A stretch of DNA of 64,000 nt, taken from Ctenosaura bakeri. Its lineage: Eukaryota; Chordata; Lepidosauria; Squamata; Iguanidae. Positions 1-13,425 of the stretch are shown piece by piece (the first letter of the stretch is position 1; every line of letters starts with the position of its first letter). The stretch lies in NCBI GenBank assembly GCA_948474755.1, contig CAOLHI010007009.1, positions 1 through 64,000 on the forward strand. The letters run 5' to 3'. A program made the translations under genes and the position numbers. The notes under the pieces are model-generated. The model saw only the letters and a list, made by a program, of their open reading frames with translations. It ran no database searches and was not told where the DNA came from.

Positions 1-454
1 GACCACTTAGTAATCTTTTCAGCTATTTTACCAAAATGGACACAGTAGGACACACATATGTACACATACATGCGCATCCCTTAGGGAGGGCCACAGACTT
101 TTCCTCGTCTAAGCACATTCTTATTACACCTTCTTATTTCTTATCATCCAACCAGATGAGAACTTTCTATTTGATACATTCAGTCCCTCATAACTGCATG
201 GATAGTACATGGAAATCGAAGGTAACAGCACCCATCACGGGGGCCCACACAGTACTGCACGTGCCGTAACGCTACCCTCTCTCTTCGTAGGCCTCTTGAT
301 TGCTCTTTGTGGTCTGATCATGGTAGTGTCCTTCTGCAAAATTCTTCTCCTTCTACAGTCATTTCTTTGTCTTTATCCAGTCCAGTGCCTGGCACAGTCC
401 TTCTCCTTGAATCTTTCTGTGATTTTCAACATTCCCAAAGGGCAAGAATGGTGA
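1..454. other. No recognised feature
   Basis: AT-rich to mixed sequence. Short open frames occur on both strands but none shows a domain or splice-site context that I recognise. Confidence 0.5.
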
Positions 455-459
455 TTTTG

Positions 460-800
460 GCAATCCTGATAAACCTAAGAGAACCCGTGAAGTTCTTCCT
501 TCAAGTGAGAAGATGAAAGCTCTTGACTTAATAGGGAAAGAAAATAACATATGCCCTGAGGTTGGAAAATGTATGGTAAGAATGAGTCCTCCATCCATGA
601 AATTCTGAAGGAACCCATGTTGTTTTGTTGTTGCATCCCAAACAGCAAAGTTACCACCATAGACAGATGCTTACTTAAAATAGAGAAGGCATTAAATTTG
701 TGAATGGAAGGCATAAACAGAAAATGAATTCTGATTAACATCACTGTCTTGTGCCACAAAGCACTGAGGCCATGCAAAGATATCAAGAGGGCATCCCCTC
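460..800 (+). mobile_element. Tigger/pogo-type transposase N-terminal fragment
   Basis: The plus frame reads DKPKRTREVLPSSEKMKALD, then about twenty residues later an ESSIHEI-like segment (GKNESSIHEILKE). This is the layout of the CENP-B/pogo helix-turn-helix of Tigger-class Tc1/mariner elements, which recur in vertebrates as (K)VLDLI...GKNESSIREI. Further along, 'ALNL' and 'HKAL' match the next part of the same domain in shifting frames. Stops and frame changes follow and no DDE catalytic domain is visible, so this is a dead fragment. Family assignment is from remembered motif similarity, not a search. Confidence 0.65.
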
Positions 801-1079
801 AAATGAGTGCCACCAAGGCATTTGGGTTCCCACCAGCCCGCGGCGCTTCTCCCCAGCCCGGAGACAGTTTGTTCAAAAGTACGCCCCACTGTTTCCAGCG
901 GGGCTGACTCCCAAAAAAACCGTACAGTTTTTCCTTGAAAAACTTAAATCAACAATTAACCAACATGGATAGGAGCAGGATATTCATCACTTTGTCTGTG
1001 CTCGCTGGGCAACTGCGAGGCCAGTGGAAAGCCGGGAGAGGACTGAGAGACGGGGATAGCAGAGAAAACCAACAACAAC

Positions 1080-1660
1080 TGGGCTTGCAGCACTGAGAGC
1101 CGGCGACAAGGCTGCAGACCCACAAGCGGCTTCTCCGCCCTCCCCGCGGCCCATGTAGGCGAGGAGCTGCCAAAGCTCCTCCTTTTCCTGCTGGGCTCTG
1201 GCTGTAGCTACCGCCAGCCGCTGTGGGCGTATAGGCAGCGAGGGCTGTGCGGCTCTTCCTTCCTCCTCCGAGCGGCTCCGACGCCGCGGCGGCGCCTCCC
1301 CCTAAACTGCCCCAGCGCCCTCCTGCTTCACCAGGCCGGGCCGCAGGGAAGCATGCGCCGCGCACTTTTGCCAGTCCTGGGCTGTCTGGAAGCCGCCGCC
1401 GCCACCTCTCCGTTGCAGCGGCTGGGTCTCCAGCACTGCAGGGGGTGGTCTTTTTCAGTCGGCATAGCCACCGCTCTTGCTGCGGGAAGAAAGCAGCTTT
1501 GGGGCGCAGCTTATGGGAGGAGAAAGTGCTGCTGCGGCGGCCCCGGGCTCGGGACGAAGTGGATCACACCCCCAGGCCGAGAGAGTGGCGTTACGGTCTA
1601 CAACAGCCTGAGCAGGAGCAAAGAGCCGCTCATTTTGAGGAACCCCGATGTGGTGTCTTG
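1080..1660. promoter_or_regulatory. CpG-rich segment (orphan CpG island-like)
   Basis: GC-rich, CpG-dense stretch with GGCGG and GCGCG motifs, set in otherwise ordinary sequence. Open frames run through it on both strands (for example 1247-1714 plus and 949-1365 minus), but they are long only because GC-rich DNA has few stops, and they show no recognisable domain. It could be an old promoter/first exon, or a fragment carried by a transposon, like the KIFBP segment at 51.7 kb. No gene can be attached to it within the window. Confidence 0.45.
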
Positions 1661-1700
1661 ATAGACTGTTTCGGAATTAAAGTGTTGGGGGGACGAGGAC

Positions 1701-1867
1701 CATTTCCGCACTAGACTGTTATAGCGCAATGATTCCACTTTCACCATCCTGTGGAGTCCTGGGGTTTGCAGTTTAGAGAGGGGCCCCTCCCCAAACTGCA
1801 AACCCCACGATTCCATAGGATGTTGAAAATGGAATCATTGTGCTATAACAGTCTAGTGCAGAAATGG
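1701..1867. mobile_element. Palindromic MITE, full copy
   Basis: About 167 bp that fold back along nearly their whole length. The left end CATTTCCGCACTAGACTGTT is mirrored by the right end AGTCTAGTGCAGAAATGG, and inner arms with GATTCCACTTTCA and TGAAAATGGAATC pair too, leaving a short loop near 1780-1790. Other copies lie at 56489-56686 and 60813-60969, with partial ones near 2237 and 5202. It is a non-autonomous DNA transposon with no coding capacity; superfamily not determined. Confidence 0.85.
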
Positions 1868-2195
1868 CAAAAGCCTTTTGCTTGTTTGTTCCTGGTGGGG
1901 GTTTTGGGTGAACACCAACCATAAAAAAACATGCGAGTCTCCCTGGATGTGAGGATGTTATAAAGGATGAGGGCTCTGGCTTGCTGAGTTTCTGCTTGTT
2001 TCCTTACCTGTAAAAGTGTAGGGATCTTGCCAGAAGAAGGAGAGGTGGCTGTGTGTTGTGGGGCTAGCCAAATATCAACAACCTTGGAATATTAACTGTT
2101 CTCTTTTTTTTTTAAAAAAAATGAGAATAAGTCCCATTGAATTGTACAGTGATTTCTGTCGAACTGCTAAAACTACCCTGTGGAGGAGTGCTGAG
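1868..2195. other. No recognised feature
   Basis: Mixed intergenic sequence with a T/A homopolymer run near 2104-2120. Nothing assignable. Confidence 0.4.
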
Positions 2196-2310
2196 CTAGT
2201 GTGATGTAATGATTTGAACACTGGACTAGGACTCTGGGGCAATTTCCGTACTAGGCTGTTACAGCATGATAATTCCACTTTCAACATTTGTTGAAGACAG
2301 GAAGTGGAAA
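2196..2310 (+). mobile_element. tRNA-SINE head joined to a half-copy of the palindromic MITE
   Basis: 2196-2236 contains TGATTTGAACACTGGACTAG, which resembles the head (A-box region) of a squamate tRNA-derived SINE. At about 2237 it changes abruptly to TTTCCGTACTAGGCTGTTAC and then CCACTTTCAACAT, one arm of the palindromic MITE. The other arm is missing. The junction suggests insertion of a MITE into a SINE followed by loss of the rest. Confidence 0.5.
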
Positions 2311-2679
2311 CATATCTACATTTATTTTGCAGAGGATACTTCAAAGGGAACAGGGTATCAAACACATTAAACTACCGGTACATAGAATAGCATGTGAATA
2401 AGCGTTGTGCACTGTGCATTGCAATGTACAACCATGTACATTGACACTGAACTACATTGCCACATTGGTATTCAGTACAGAGGCAGCGTAACATAACTCC
2501 ACCATCAGATATGTATGCTTTGTTGAAGTGAAGTTGCACTCCACTGAGTACAAAAGCTAAAGTAGAACTTGCAAGGTGCATGTTGTCAAATTAAATGCAT
2601 CCATGTATTAGTCCAAAGTAACAACAGAAAACAAATTTAAGGACATATGTTGGATGTATACAATATTGAAATCAAATCT

Positions 2680-2822
2680 GATGTTTTTTAAATTTTTATT
2701 TGGTGTGCGTTGGAAAAGGGGTAGTCTTATACGGCGAGTATATCCCAAACTATATTTTAACTGGAAAAGTTGGGGTCGTCTTATACGCCCAGTCGTCTTA
2801 TACGCCGGGAAATACGGTAACT
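2680..2822 (+). repeat. GTCGTCTTATACG-type interspersed repeat
   Basis: Contains GTCTTATACGGCGAGTATAT followed by two nearby copies of GTCGTCTTATACG(C), ending GCCGGGAAATACGG. This wording recurs in vertebrate genomes as the terminal part of DNA transposons, probably pogo-like. An acidic reading frame follows at 3020-3240. Class assignment is tentative. Confidence 0.45.
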
Positions 2823-3019
2823 GCATTCTGTTAGCAATTGAGGCAGAGCCTGATGCAGACCTAATACAGAGCTGGAAATCTTTCACTATTGTTGATACCA
2901 TAATCTTCATCAAAGCTGCAATGGGGGTAATTAAAAGCTGAAACTGCTAATGCCTGCTGAAAAAAACTTGTGAAGTGCTGGATGATTTTTAGGTTGTCTC
3001 AGGGAACAATGGAGAAGTT

Positions 3020-3240
3020 AGGAGAATCATCCATGCAGCAAGGTGACTTTGTGGAGAAGGATTTCCTGACCTGCTGGATGAGGAAGTGGAGGAACATATT
3101 GATGGCCATGATGAAGTGTTATCCAGTGAGGGATTGGAGGAACTTGTTAAAATGTCCTCAGAGGAAGAAGAAGAAGAAAGGGAAGCAGAACTTGATGCAT
3201 TCAAAAGAGAGAGAAAACAGTTTCCGATTACAATGCTGTG
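3020..3240 (+). pseudogene. Acidic tail of a probable DNA-transposon ORF
   Basis: One plus frame reads LDEEVEEHIDGHDEVLSSEG, then EELVKM and a Glu-rich run (SSEEEEEE), before breaking. It is a low-complexity acidic segment like the C-terminal tails of pogo-like transposases and lies just after the repeat at 2680-2822. No catalytic residues are visible and the identification is weak; it could also be an unrelated acidic coding remnant. Confidence 0.3.
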
Positions 3241-3249
3241 GGAAAAGGT

Positions 3250-4580
3250 TACAGGAGAATAAAAACCCTCAGAGGATCTCCAACCATTGATATTGCCTGC
3301 TCCTGAGACAGAGATCCAACCATCGACATCATCCTGGAGCAACAGTCCAGGATCGTCTTCTCATCAGCCTCCTTCTGGTTGTGATCTGCATTCAAAAGCA
3401 TCATCATCGGGGCAATACTAGCCTACACTATGGTAGTGAGACACTGCTGTAAGGCTACAATTGACCTTCTGCATACAAAAACATTTTGGTTTTGGACTAC
3501 CTGTTAATTTTATGTTTACATAGTTGTACATTGGCTCTGGACTGCAAATAATGGCTACAAAGCATTCCTTCTTTTGGTTACTCAAGCTCTGGCCTTCCTC
3601 TTTTCCCAAATTATCAGAGGAAGACTCATCTAGTCCCACAGATTCTAAGTGCTCACTGGTGAAAAGAGAACAAATGTGGTAGCGAGGGATACAGGGCAAA
3701 AAATGTGAGAGCAATACAGGAATAACACCTCGCTGCTCTCAACGATTTCAGATCTTTGAGGCCCAACGTACCACATCCAAGATTAATAAATGGACTTGCA
3801 GGCCTTGTTTCAGAGTTTCTGTCTATACTCTTTCCAAATTGAAGAAAATAGATCCTGAGAGAATGAATATTTTCAAACGATCGATCAGCAGTATGACAGT
3901 AGCAGGAAAAGAGCTGGTGCAATTCTGAGCAAATGTATATTGCTGAGAGCAAGGGAAAGAATGCTTGTGAGGAAAGGTTGGACAGAACCTAAGTCCAAAG
4001 AAAATATACATGATTTAAAGTTTGCACCGAGAAAGACAGTGGATGATGGGTAAGAGGTGATATCTGCTGAGTCATTGGGTTATGTAACCAAGGCGGGAAG
4101 GTTACATATACTTAAAGGTTTGCTAGAGTTGCATCAGAGATGCATGTATGTTAGTGGGTGAGTTCTAGCCCACTGAGCCCCCTTGATGTCGGGAACAGCC
4201 GGAGGTTATTTTCATGTTTGGATGCTGACAACTCTGTTGGAGACTTGTATATACTGTATGTAATTTTAACTAAGATTTAAAAGCCTCCTGTTGGAAGATA
4301 AGATTTTCGTGGGAGTTTTTTTTCCTGGCTTTAGGGTTTTGTTGCTAAAGAAAACATTTGCTGGGACGTTTTCAAGCTGTGTGAGTAAACTCTGCTGTAT
4401 GGTGATTTTTAAAGGTTTGGGTTTCTGGTGAACTGTCTTTTTGCCAGAGCTCAGTGCTGGGGGGAAGTGCTACTGATTTTTTTATGACTCCCATCATCTG
4501 CCATCCCTCTGACAATGCTGCTACTCCATTTCTCTCTGACCAGACCTCACCAGGAGCGCTGTGTCTAGCTTTTGGCTCCC
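3250..4580. other. No recognised feature
   Basis: About 1.3 kb with only short open frames and no recognisable domains. 4100-4400 has a TATATAC stretch and could be part of an unrecognised repeat. Confidence 0.4.
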
Positions 4581-4589
4581 TAGTTGAAG

Positions 4590-4760
4590 AAGGGCATTGA
4601 CAAGCTGGAACATCCCCAAAAGGGGCAAACCCAGAATGGTCAAAAGTGCAGAAACTAAGCCCCTATAAGGAAAAATTGATGGAATTCTGTAAGTTTTGTA
4701 GGGATGTGTCTGACATGATAATCATACCTAACCATCTGAAGGTCTGACATGGGAAATATA
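4590..4760 (+). mobile_element. CR1 LINE 3' fragment
   Basis: Reads GACAAGCTGGAACATCCCCA then AATGGTCAAAAGTGCAGAAA and ATGGAATTCTG. This is the degenerate form of the CR1 region upstream of the 3' end (canonical sense: the element's '[10 protein letters not shown].gLe..pYeeRLrelg' coding stretch). The same segment is seen better preserved at 8320-8420. Confidence 0.55.
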
Positions 4761-5199
4761 AACCCCAGATCCAAAGTTTTCCCCATACACCGGGTTTTTT
4801 TAGTGGCTTAAAAGTTTACAAACTCCGGGGGAAACATTTCCAACACTTTTAACATTTGTATGGTTGCACCAGGTAACCAGAGAGGGGCCCCACGGTCTGC
4901 CCCCCGAAGGCCCTTTCCCTTTATGCTTTTCCTTTTTCCCGGGAGGGGGAGCAGGAAGAGATTTTTTCAGGCCCAGGGGGGAAGGTTGGAAATATCTCTC
5001 TTCTGTACCCCAAGAGAAACAAATTCCAAAAGTAAGGATGGCAAATCTGACTCTAGACTAGATTGGCTGAAGAAGCAGGGATTGCAATCTAATTCAAACT
5101 CCTGGGCCAGGTTGGATGAACTGGTCCATGAAAGAATCCTCCCACATTTACACTTATAGGAACTCCACTTCTTTTATAACCCAAAGCAAACAGAAACCA

Positions 5200-8100
5200 A
5201 GGCCATTTCTGCACTACACTTTTAGAGTGCTATCCAGAATGCCCAGGCAGTCCTATTACAACATGCTCGTCGAGAAGCCCAGGACAAGTCTCAGAGGAGG
5301 CGGGGGTTCTGGTTGTTGGGGGACTCTTTGCTCAGAGGAACCGAAACGGCAATTTGCAAACCAGAAAAGGGCTCAATAAAAGGCTGTTGTCTTCCTGGGG
5401 CCGGGAAACAACCACATAACAGAGAGGCTAACCAGGCTGGTCAAACACACTGACCATAACCCCTCATTTTGGTTCATGTCGGAACCAATGACACTGGAGG
5501 AGCAGTTTTACCACATCACAAAGGACTACGAACTTATGGGAACAAGCTTAAGGACCTTGGTGCGCAGCTGGTCATTTCGTCTCTCCCCCCTGTTCAAGGA
5601 TACGGCGCACGTGGGGGGAAAGGGCAATAGCAGAGGTCAACAACTGGCTCTGCACATGGTTCTGCCGGGCAACGGTTTGGGTTTTTGGAACATGGCCTGA
5701 ATTTCCATGACCATGGGCTTCTGGGAGGGATGGGCTCCACCTCACAAAACTGGGCAGGAATTTTTTTGCAAACAGTCTCGCGGGGAAAAGGTTAAAAAGG
5801 GTCTTTAAACTAAGTTCCACTGCGGAGGGAGACAATATTTTTGGGGGAAAGGACTTGGCGAGTACGGGGGAAGGGGCCCAAATGATACTGGAAAAGGTAT
5901 ACAAGGGGCCCCAATGATGGGAGGGGGGGGGAAACAATAGTACAGGACTTGCAGGGGGCCGGGGTATTAAGTGTCTCTACGCCAATGCACGGAGTATGGG
6001 AAACAAGCAGGATGAACTAGAACTCCTAGTACAACAAAATAAATATGATTTGATAGGCATCACTGAGACCTGGTGGGATAATCTCATGATTGGAATATAG
6101 GAAAAAGAGGGGTGTAGCCTAGTTTGTAAAAATAGACCAAACAGGGGGAAGGAAGAGCCTTGTATGTCAAGGATGTTTTCACCTGTGAAGAGATCCAGGA
6201 CTTAAACCCAGAAAGCCAGGTCGAGAGCATTTGGGTAAGAATTAAGGCAGTAGAAATAATAGGGATATCCTGGTGGGGGTTTTTCCAGACCTCCAACCCA
6301 GGCTGGGGGACTTTGATGACGCCTTCCTCAACCAAATGACTGCACATTCAAAGAGGAGAGCTACAGTAATAATAGGAGATTTCAATTACCCGGATATATG
6401 CTGGCAGTCAAACTCTGCCAAGACGGCAGATTTCCCAGCAAGTTTCTTGCTTGTCTTGCAGACAACTTCATGGTCCAGAAGGTGGAAGAGGCCACAAATG
6501 AATATTCTAAATTGATCCTGACCAACAGGGATGACCTTGTGAATGAGGTAGGGGTTTGGATTTTAGCGGGGAGGGGACCATGCCCTGTTGGAATTTGGCA
6601 TTCAGTGGGAAGGAGAAGATAAGTGTCCCCCAGACACTCATCTTTAATTTTTTAAAAAAACGGACTTCTGTAAACTTAGGGAGCTGCTGGCGGGAAATTC
6701 CGTATAAAAATAGTGAAAGGGAAAGGATTTTCAGGAGGCATGGGAGTTCCTTAAAAAGGGGGAATACTAAACGCACTTAAAACTGTGCCAATAAGGAGGA
6801 AAAATGGAAGGCGTCTAAGAAACCAGAATGGTTAACTAAAGAACTCTTAGCTGAGCTAAGTGTTAAGAGAAACATGTATAGGAAATGGAAAAAGGGGGGG
6901 AAACAAAAAAAATTTAAGCAATTTAGCCAGGAGATGTAGGGAGGAGGTAAAAAGGGCCCAAAAAGCAAACGAACTTAGGCTGGCCAGAGACTTTAAAAAA
7001 CAATAAAAAGGGTTTTTTAAAAATTTGTCCACAGCAAAAGGAAAAAGGAGACGATAGGGTCGCTGCGCAGAGAAGATGGCTAATTACTCACAGGGGGAAG
7101 AGAAAAGGCAGAACTACTTAACACCTTCTTTGCCTCCGTATTTTCCCAGAAGGATGCAAGCACTCAACCTGGCTTTGGGGGAACGGGGAGGAAGCCGAGG
7201 AAATGAGGCACATAATAGGTAGAGAGGTGGTACAGGAATACCTGGCCACACTGGATGAATTCAAGTCTCCAGGGCCAGAGGGAATTGCATCCTAGGATAT
7301 TAAAAGAGCTGGCAGAGGTCTTTTTTGGAAAACCGTTTGCTATAATTTTTAAAATTTGGAGGACAGGAGAAGTTCCAGCAGACTGGAAGAAGAAAATGTT
7401 ATCCCCATCTTAAAAAGGGGGAAAAAAAGGGGCCCCCAAAATTATCGCCCAGTCAGCCTGACATCAGTACCCGAAAAGACCCTGGAGCAGATCATTAAGC
7501 AGTCAGTTTTCCTAATCATTTAGAAAGCTAATCACGAGAAGTCAACATGGGTTTCTCAAAAATAAGTATGCCGGGACTAATTTTATCTCTTTTTATGATA
7601 GAGTTTTACATAGATGAAGGGAATGCTGTGGTTGTAGCATATCTCGATTTCAGTAAGGCCTTTGACAAAGTTCCCCATGACATTTTTGCAAAGAAGCTAG
7701 TAAAATGTGGGTTGGACAGGGCTACTGTTAGTTGGATTTGTAATTGGTTGACCGATTTGAACCCAAAGGGTGATCAGGAATGGCTGCTTTCCATCCTGGA
7801 GAAAGTGACTAGGGGAACCCCCGGGGTTTTCCTGGGCCCAGTGCTGTTCAATTTTTTTATCAATGACTTGGATAAAGGAATAGAGGGCATGCTCATCAAA
7901 TTTCCCAGGTGATCCCAAAATTTGGGGAAAAGGGTTTAATACCCCAGAGGACAGGATCAAAATTCAAAATGACCTGGAAAGATTGGAGAGCTGGGCCAAG
8001 GCTAACAAAATGAAATTCAACGGGAGAAAGTGTAAGGTCCTACATTTAGGTAGAAAAATGGAATACAGAAATTTTAGGATGGGGGACACGTGGCTGGATA

Positions 8101-8790
8101 GCAGTACGTGTGAAAGGGATCTAGGAGTCTTCATAGACCACAAGCTGAACATGAGTCAGCAGTGTGATGGGGGCGGGCCAAAGAAAGCCAATGCAATTTT
8201 TGGATGCATCAATAGGAGTATGGTGTCTAGATTGAGGGAGGTATTGGTACCGCTCTACTCTGCTTTGGTTAGACCCCATTTTGAATACTGTGTCCAGTTC
8301 TGGGCACCCCAATTAGAGGGACATGGTCAAGCTGGAGCAGGTAGGGGGGGGCGACCAAAATGGTTAGAGGCTGGAAGCCATGCCCTATGAGGATAGACTT
8401 AGAGAGCTGGGTATGTTTAGTCTACAGAAGAGAAGGTTAGGAGGGGACATGATAGCCATGTTTAAATATTTGAAGGGATGCCATATGGAGGGGGGAGAAG
8501 GCTTGTTTTCTGCTGCTCCAGAGACCAGGACAAGGAGCAAGGGAATTGGGGGCTCCCCGGGAAAAGAGATTCCACCTGAACCTCAGGAAGAACTTCCTGA
8601 CAGTCAGGGCTGTCCGGCAGTGGAATGTGCTGCCTGGAGTGTAGTGGAGTCTCCTTCCTTGGAGGTTTTTAAGCAGAGGCTTGATGGCCATCTGCTGGGA
8701 GTGCTTTGAGGGTGTTCCTGCAGGGGCAGGGGGTTGGACTGGATGGCCCGTGTGGTCTTTTGAACTCTACCTTTCTATGATTCTATATTC
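5200..8790 (+). mobile_element. CR1 LINE, near full length (copy 1), frame-broken
   Basis: Plus-strand CR1 retrotransposon. ORF1 esterase-like part: VVGDSLLRG near 5310 (GDSL block, one base out of frame) and HVGTN(D)T near 5472 (GTND block). ORF2 endonuclease: 'CLYANARSMGNKQDELELL' at about 5968 and VIIGDFNYPDICWQSNSAK at about 6368. Reverse transcriptase: [16 protein letters not shown] at about 7636, then a 'GPVLFNFFINDLDKG' stretch. The FADD catalytic motif seen in copy 2 is destroyed here (7893-7930). C-terminal region at 7983-8709. The 3' end has the TTCTATGATTCTATATTCTA tail typical of CR1. Frames are broken at many homopolymer runs. Compared with copy 2 (32762-36180, minus) many differences look like base smearing, so some breaks may be technical. 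Confidence 0.92.
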
Positions 8791-9160
8791 TATGAGTCTG
8801 CAATGCAGCTTTGTGGTTGGAGGTGGGTTTCCTGAAAGTTGAATCTAGAGCGTGGTTAGCTATTTTTAGTTTTTGGCTGAAATTAATTTTTCCGACCAAG
8901 TGGTTTAGTTTCCCTTTAAAGTATTTGGATAATTTCCTATCAGTATGGGAAAAAGCCATATCTTTAAAACTCAGATTTTATGGATTTTCTGGGGGATTTC
9001 TTTTTACATTGGGTTTTAAGGGGGGGTTCCTGAACCCTTAGACAGTGAATTATGGATATGGAGACGCGGGGCATGTTTTGGAGGCAACTTCAAATAATAT
9101 GTTAATTGACACTGCACTGATACCCTACAAGCCACTGAAATTTTTATCTACTTTTAATAT
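8791..9160. other. Probable LINE-derived sequence, unassigned
   Basis: Plus-strand frames are partly open (8811-9041) and Trp/Phe-rich, but no motif is recognisable. It lies just before a LINE ORF tail in the same orientation and may belong to it. Confidence 0.3.
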
Positions 9161-9164
9161 CAAA

Positions 9165-9500
9165 TCAACGTAGAGTTTTTACTTTTGTCCGATTAAATGC
9201 TTTGCCATCAGCAACACAAGAAGGGAAGTTTAAAAAGATTCCATATGATAAATTTAAATGCCCCTGCAATTCTGGTGAAATTAAAACAATAACTCATGTT
9301 CTTCTGCACTGCCCTTATTATTTTTGAAATCCGGGAACCTATTAAACCATATATAAAGGCATTCCCTGGTCTTCAGAGTCCTTTTATCTCTCTTATTGAG
9401 TCCGGGAAAAATCCAGGGATGTTGATAAGGATAGCAAAATTTTGTGCTGCTGCAATTAAAATTTGTAAAAAAAATAAGGTTTTAGGAAATGCTTAGGTTT
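9165..9500 (+). mobile_element. LINE ORF2 C-terminal fragment (cysteine-rich knuckle)
   Basis: The plus frame reads FVRLNALPSATQEGKFKKIP then KFKCPCNSGEIKTITHVLLH and CPYY, followed by FEIREPIKPYIKAFPGLQSP. The CxC...H...C pattern after an 'LNxLPSA..EG(R/K)' lead is the C-terminal knuckle of squamate non-LTR retrotransposons. The clade is not assigned. A one-base shift occurs near 9326. AT-rich 3' sequence follows and runs into the duplicated block that starts at about 9590. Confidence 0.6.
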
Positions 9501-10959
9501 TATTATAGGAATATGTACCTTTTATTTTTATGTTTTATATTACAAAATTTTATACGATTTATATTTATATTTATATTTTTGCTAATGCTAACAGATGTAT
9601 GTTTTCATTTCCCCATATGGCAGAGAGGCAAACAGACGATAAATAAGCCTGTGTATTACAAAATGTATGGAAGTGATGCACGTCAATTTTTGGGGGGTTT
9701 TTGAGGGGGAGGAAGAGGACTGACATTACAGACCACTCCAGCTCAGGGGAAAGGGTTTAGAAGAATTTTTTTTGGCAGCCAGATCATAAAAATTATAGAG
9801 ATATAGGGCAACCACGTTCCTTTCATCAAAAAAGCTTGAAATGGGACATAGACAAGAAAAGCAGGATCACCAGCACCAGGGTTTTCACTTTCATTTTTTT
9901 TTTGAATCAGCACCAGGAAAATTTAGAAAGAATTAACTAAGAAGGTATTAGAGCACAGTGTATCTCATGAATTTTAGAACAAACATATCCCACACAGCTG
10001 GCATTTGTACAGTTCTCTCCTTTTATTTTTCAAGTGGTTCCAAGTTCTGACTTCCAAGTTGAACATTTCCCACACTCCTGGCATTGAGGTGGTTTCTCCC
10101 CTGTGGGGAGTCTCTGCTGGCTGACAAGTGGGAGAAATTTTGAGCAATACTTCCTACACTTCTGCACTTTAGAATTCCTCCAGACCTTTAAAAAACTTAA
10201 AGAAAATAATAAATCCTAAAAAAATTAAAACGGAAGGAATTATGCTGCTAACGATAGGCCGTTTTGATAAGAGCCTGATGAACCATTAATATTCATCTTT
10301 AAGCAAAGTGCTTCCTGCACTCTGGGTTTTTTCTCCATTTTTTTTTCCACTGTAGACTGCTTAATGACTCAGAAAGTGAAACTGGTTAATTAAAACTTTT
10401 CCCTGAGGCTTTATATCTGAAACTTTTCCCCCCCACAACAGAACCTCTTGTGAAGGTCAAGAATTAATCAGAAGATCGGGGAAACACAGATTATTTCACC
10501 TCCCTTTTCGGTTCCAGCATCTGATATGGGGTATGGCAACTGGCTGCCTGAGCATGAAGCAAATACATATTTCTCCACCTCCTTCTATTTCTGCCCAACA
10601 CTAGGTTTTTCCTTTTTTCTTCTTCCACTTTTCCCAAATCCCACCAATTGGACTGTTTCCCAGACATTCTCCTGCAAAGTTCTGCAACAAGAAAATCAGG
10701 TGATAGGTTTCCTCCAGTCCTAATTCTTCCTCTGAGACCTTCCAGTCTTTTTGAATTGCTGAGGAAAACCTTTTAAGCCCCACCAAACTACCAAATTTTT
10801 TTAACATTTAAAAACAAAGCACCACTCCCTTTGATAAAAAGAGAATAAATGATGTAGTGGGGGGACTGCAGCTAAAATAAAGTAGCAGCACAGGAAAAAC
10901 ACCTACAATTCAAATATCTGGGGTCACATGCATGGCATTCAAGCATAACACAGGATCTG

Positions 10960-11640
10960 GCAGTTATAATTTCTCCCAAACCTTTTTGGGAAAACCCAGG
11001 AGAGTGGGTCTCAACACAGTGAAGATTTCCAAATGTTGTTCCAATCTTACCAGAAATTCAACATCAATCAGCAATGTGATCGAAACCCTCAAAACAGCCA
11101 GTGCAATCCCAAGCAGAGATAGACTACCGGAAACAATAGTACAAGTCTGTGCTCCTGCGGAGGCCTCCCCTGGTGTACCCTCTCCGGTACTGGACATCGT
11201 GGCTTAAAAGGCCCTTTTGACAAGCCGGTTTCATGAACAGAGCAAGGCAACCAGCCCCAGTAAAAGGTGCAGAAACTAAAGCCTCTGGGGAACAATTGAG
11301 GGAATTACACATATTTTTGTTGGGAGAGAGGTGACAGGACAATCTTTTTAACCATCTGAAGGACTGTCACATGGAACATGGAGCGACTTTGTTTTCTGCA
11401 GTTCTAGAGAACAGGACCTCAAGGCATGGATTCAAACCACAAATAGCAGATTTCCAGAAAAATATGACAGAGGACCAATGGAACAGCTTTTTAAGAAGGT
11501 GCTCTTTTCCCCTGCAACTGAGATTTCCAACAAAAGCCTAGACAGCCACATGTCATGAATGCCTTAGCGGCAGGTTTCTGCACTGCTGTAGGTAAAATTT
11601 GGGGACCCATAGCTTTATTCACATCTATTGTTCATGTTCA
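10960..11640 (+). mobile_element. Old CR1 3' fragment within duplication copy A
   Basis: Degraded CR1 3' portion: CAGCAATGTGATCGAAACCC, a 'CC.GTGCAATCC.AAGCAG' stretch, TACTGGACATCGTGGCTTAA, then ACCATCTGAAGGACTGTCAC and the 'ggtgCTCTT..CCTGCAACTGAG' region, ending near TTTATTCACATCTATTG. The same fragment occurs at 29140-29800 (B) and its 3' part at 61676-61850 (C), so this insertion predates all three copies. Confidence 0.7.
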
Positions 11641-11859
11641 TATTCTCGGATAACTCCACAACTCCAACTAGGAAGCAAAGCATTACCCACATTTCAAGTG
11701 TTTGTAATGTTTTTCCACCTCAGTAGACTATTTGGTCTTCACAAAGAATGAACAAACGTTTTAAGTCTGAGCAAATATTTAAATTCCTCCTGACAGTTTT
11801 AAAAGTTTCTCTGCTCTGTGGAGTTTCTGGTCCTTCAGAAAGGATGATTTTTAAGTAAA

Positions 11860-13425
<1,566 letters not shown>

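Noticed and set aside
1247..1714. 155-codon plus-strand open frame in the first CpG-rich block
   Set aside because: GC-driven absence of stops, no recognisable motif, competing minus frame of similar length.
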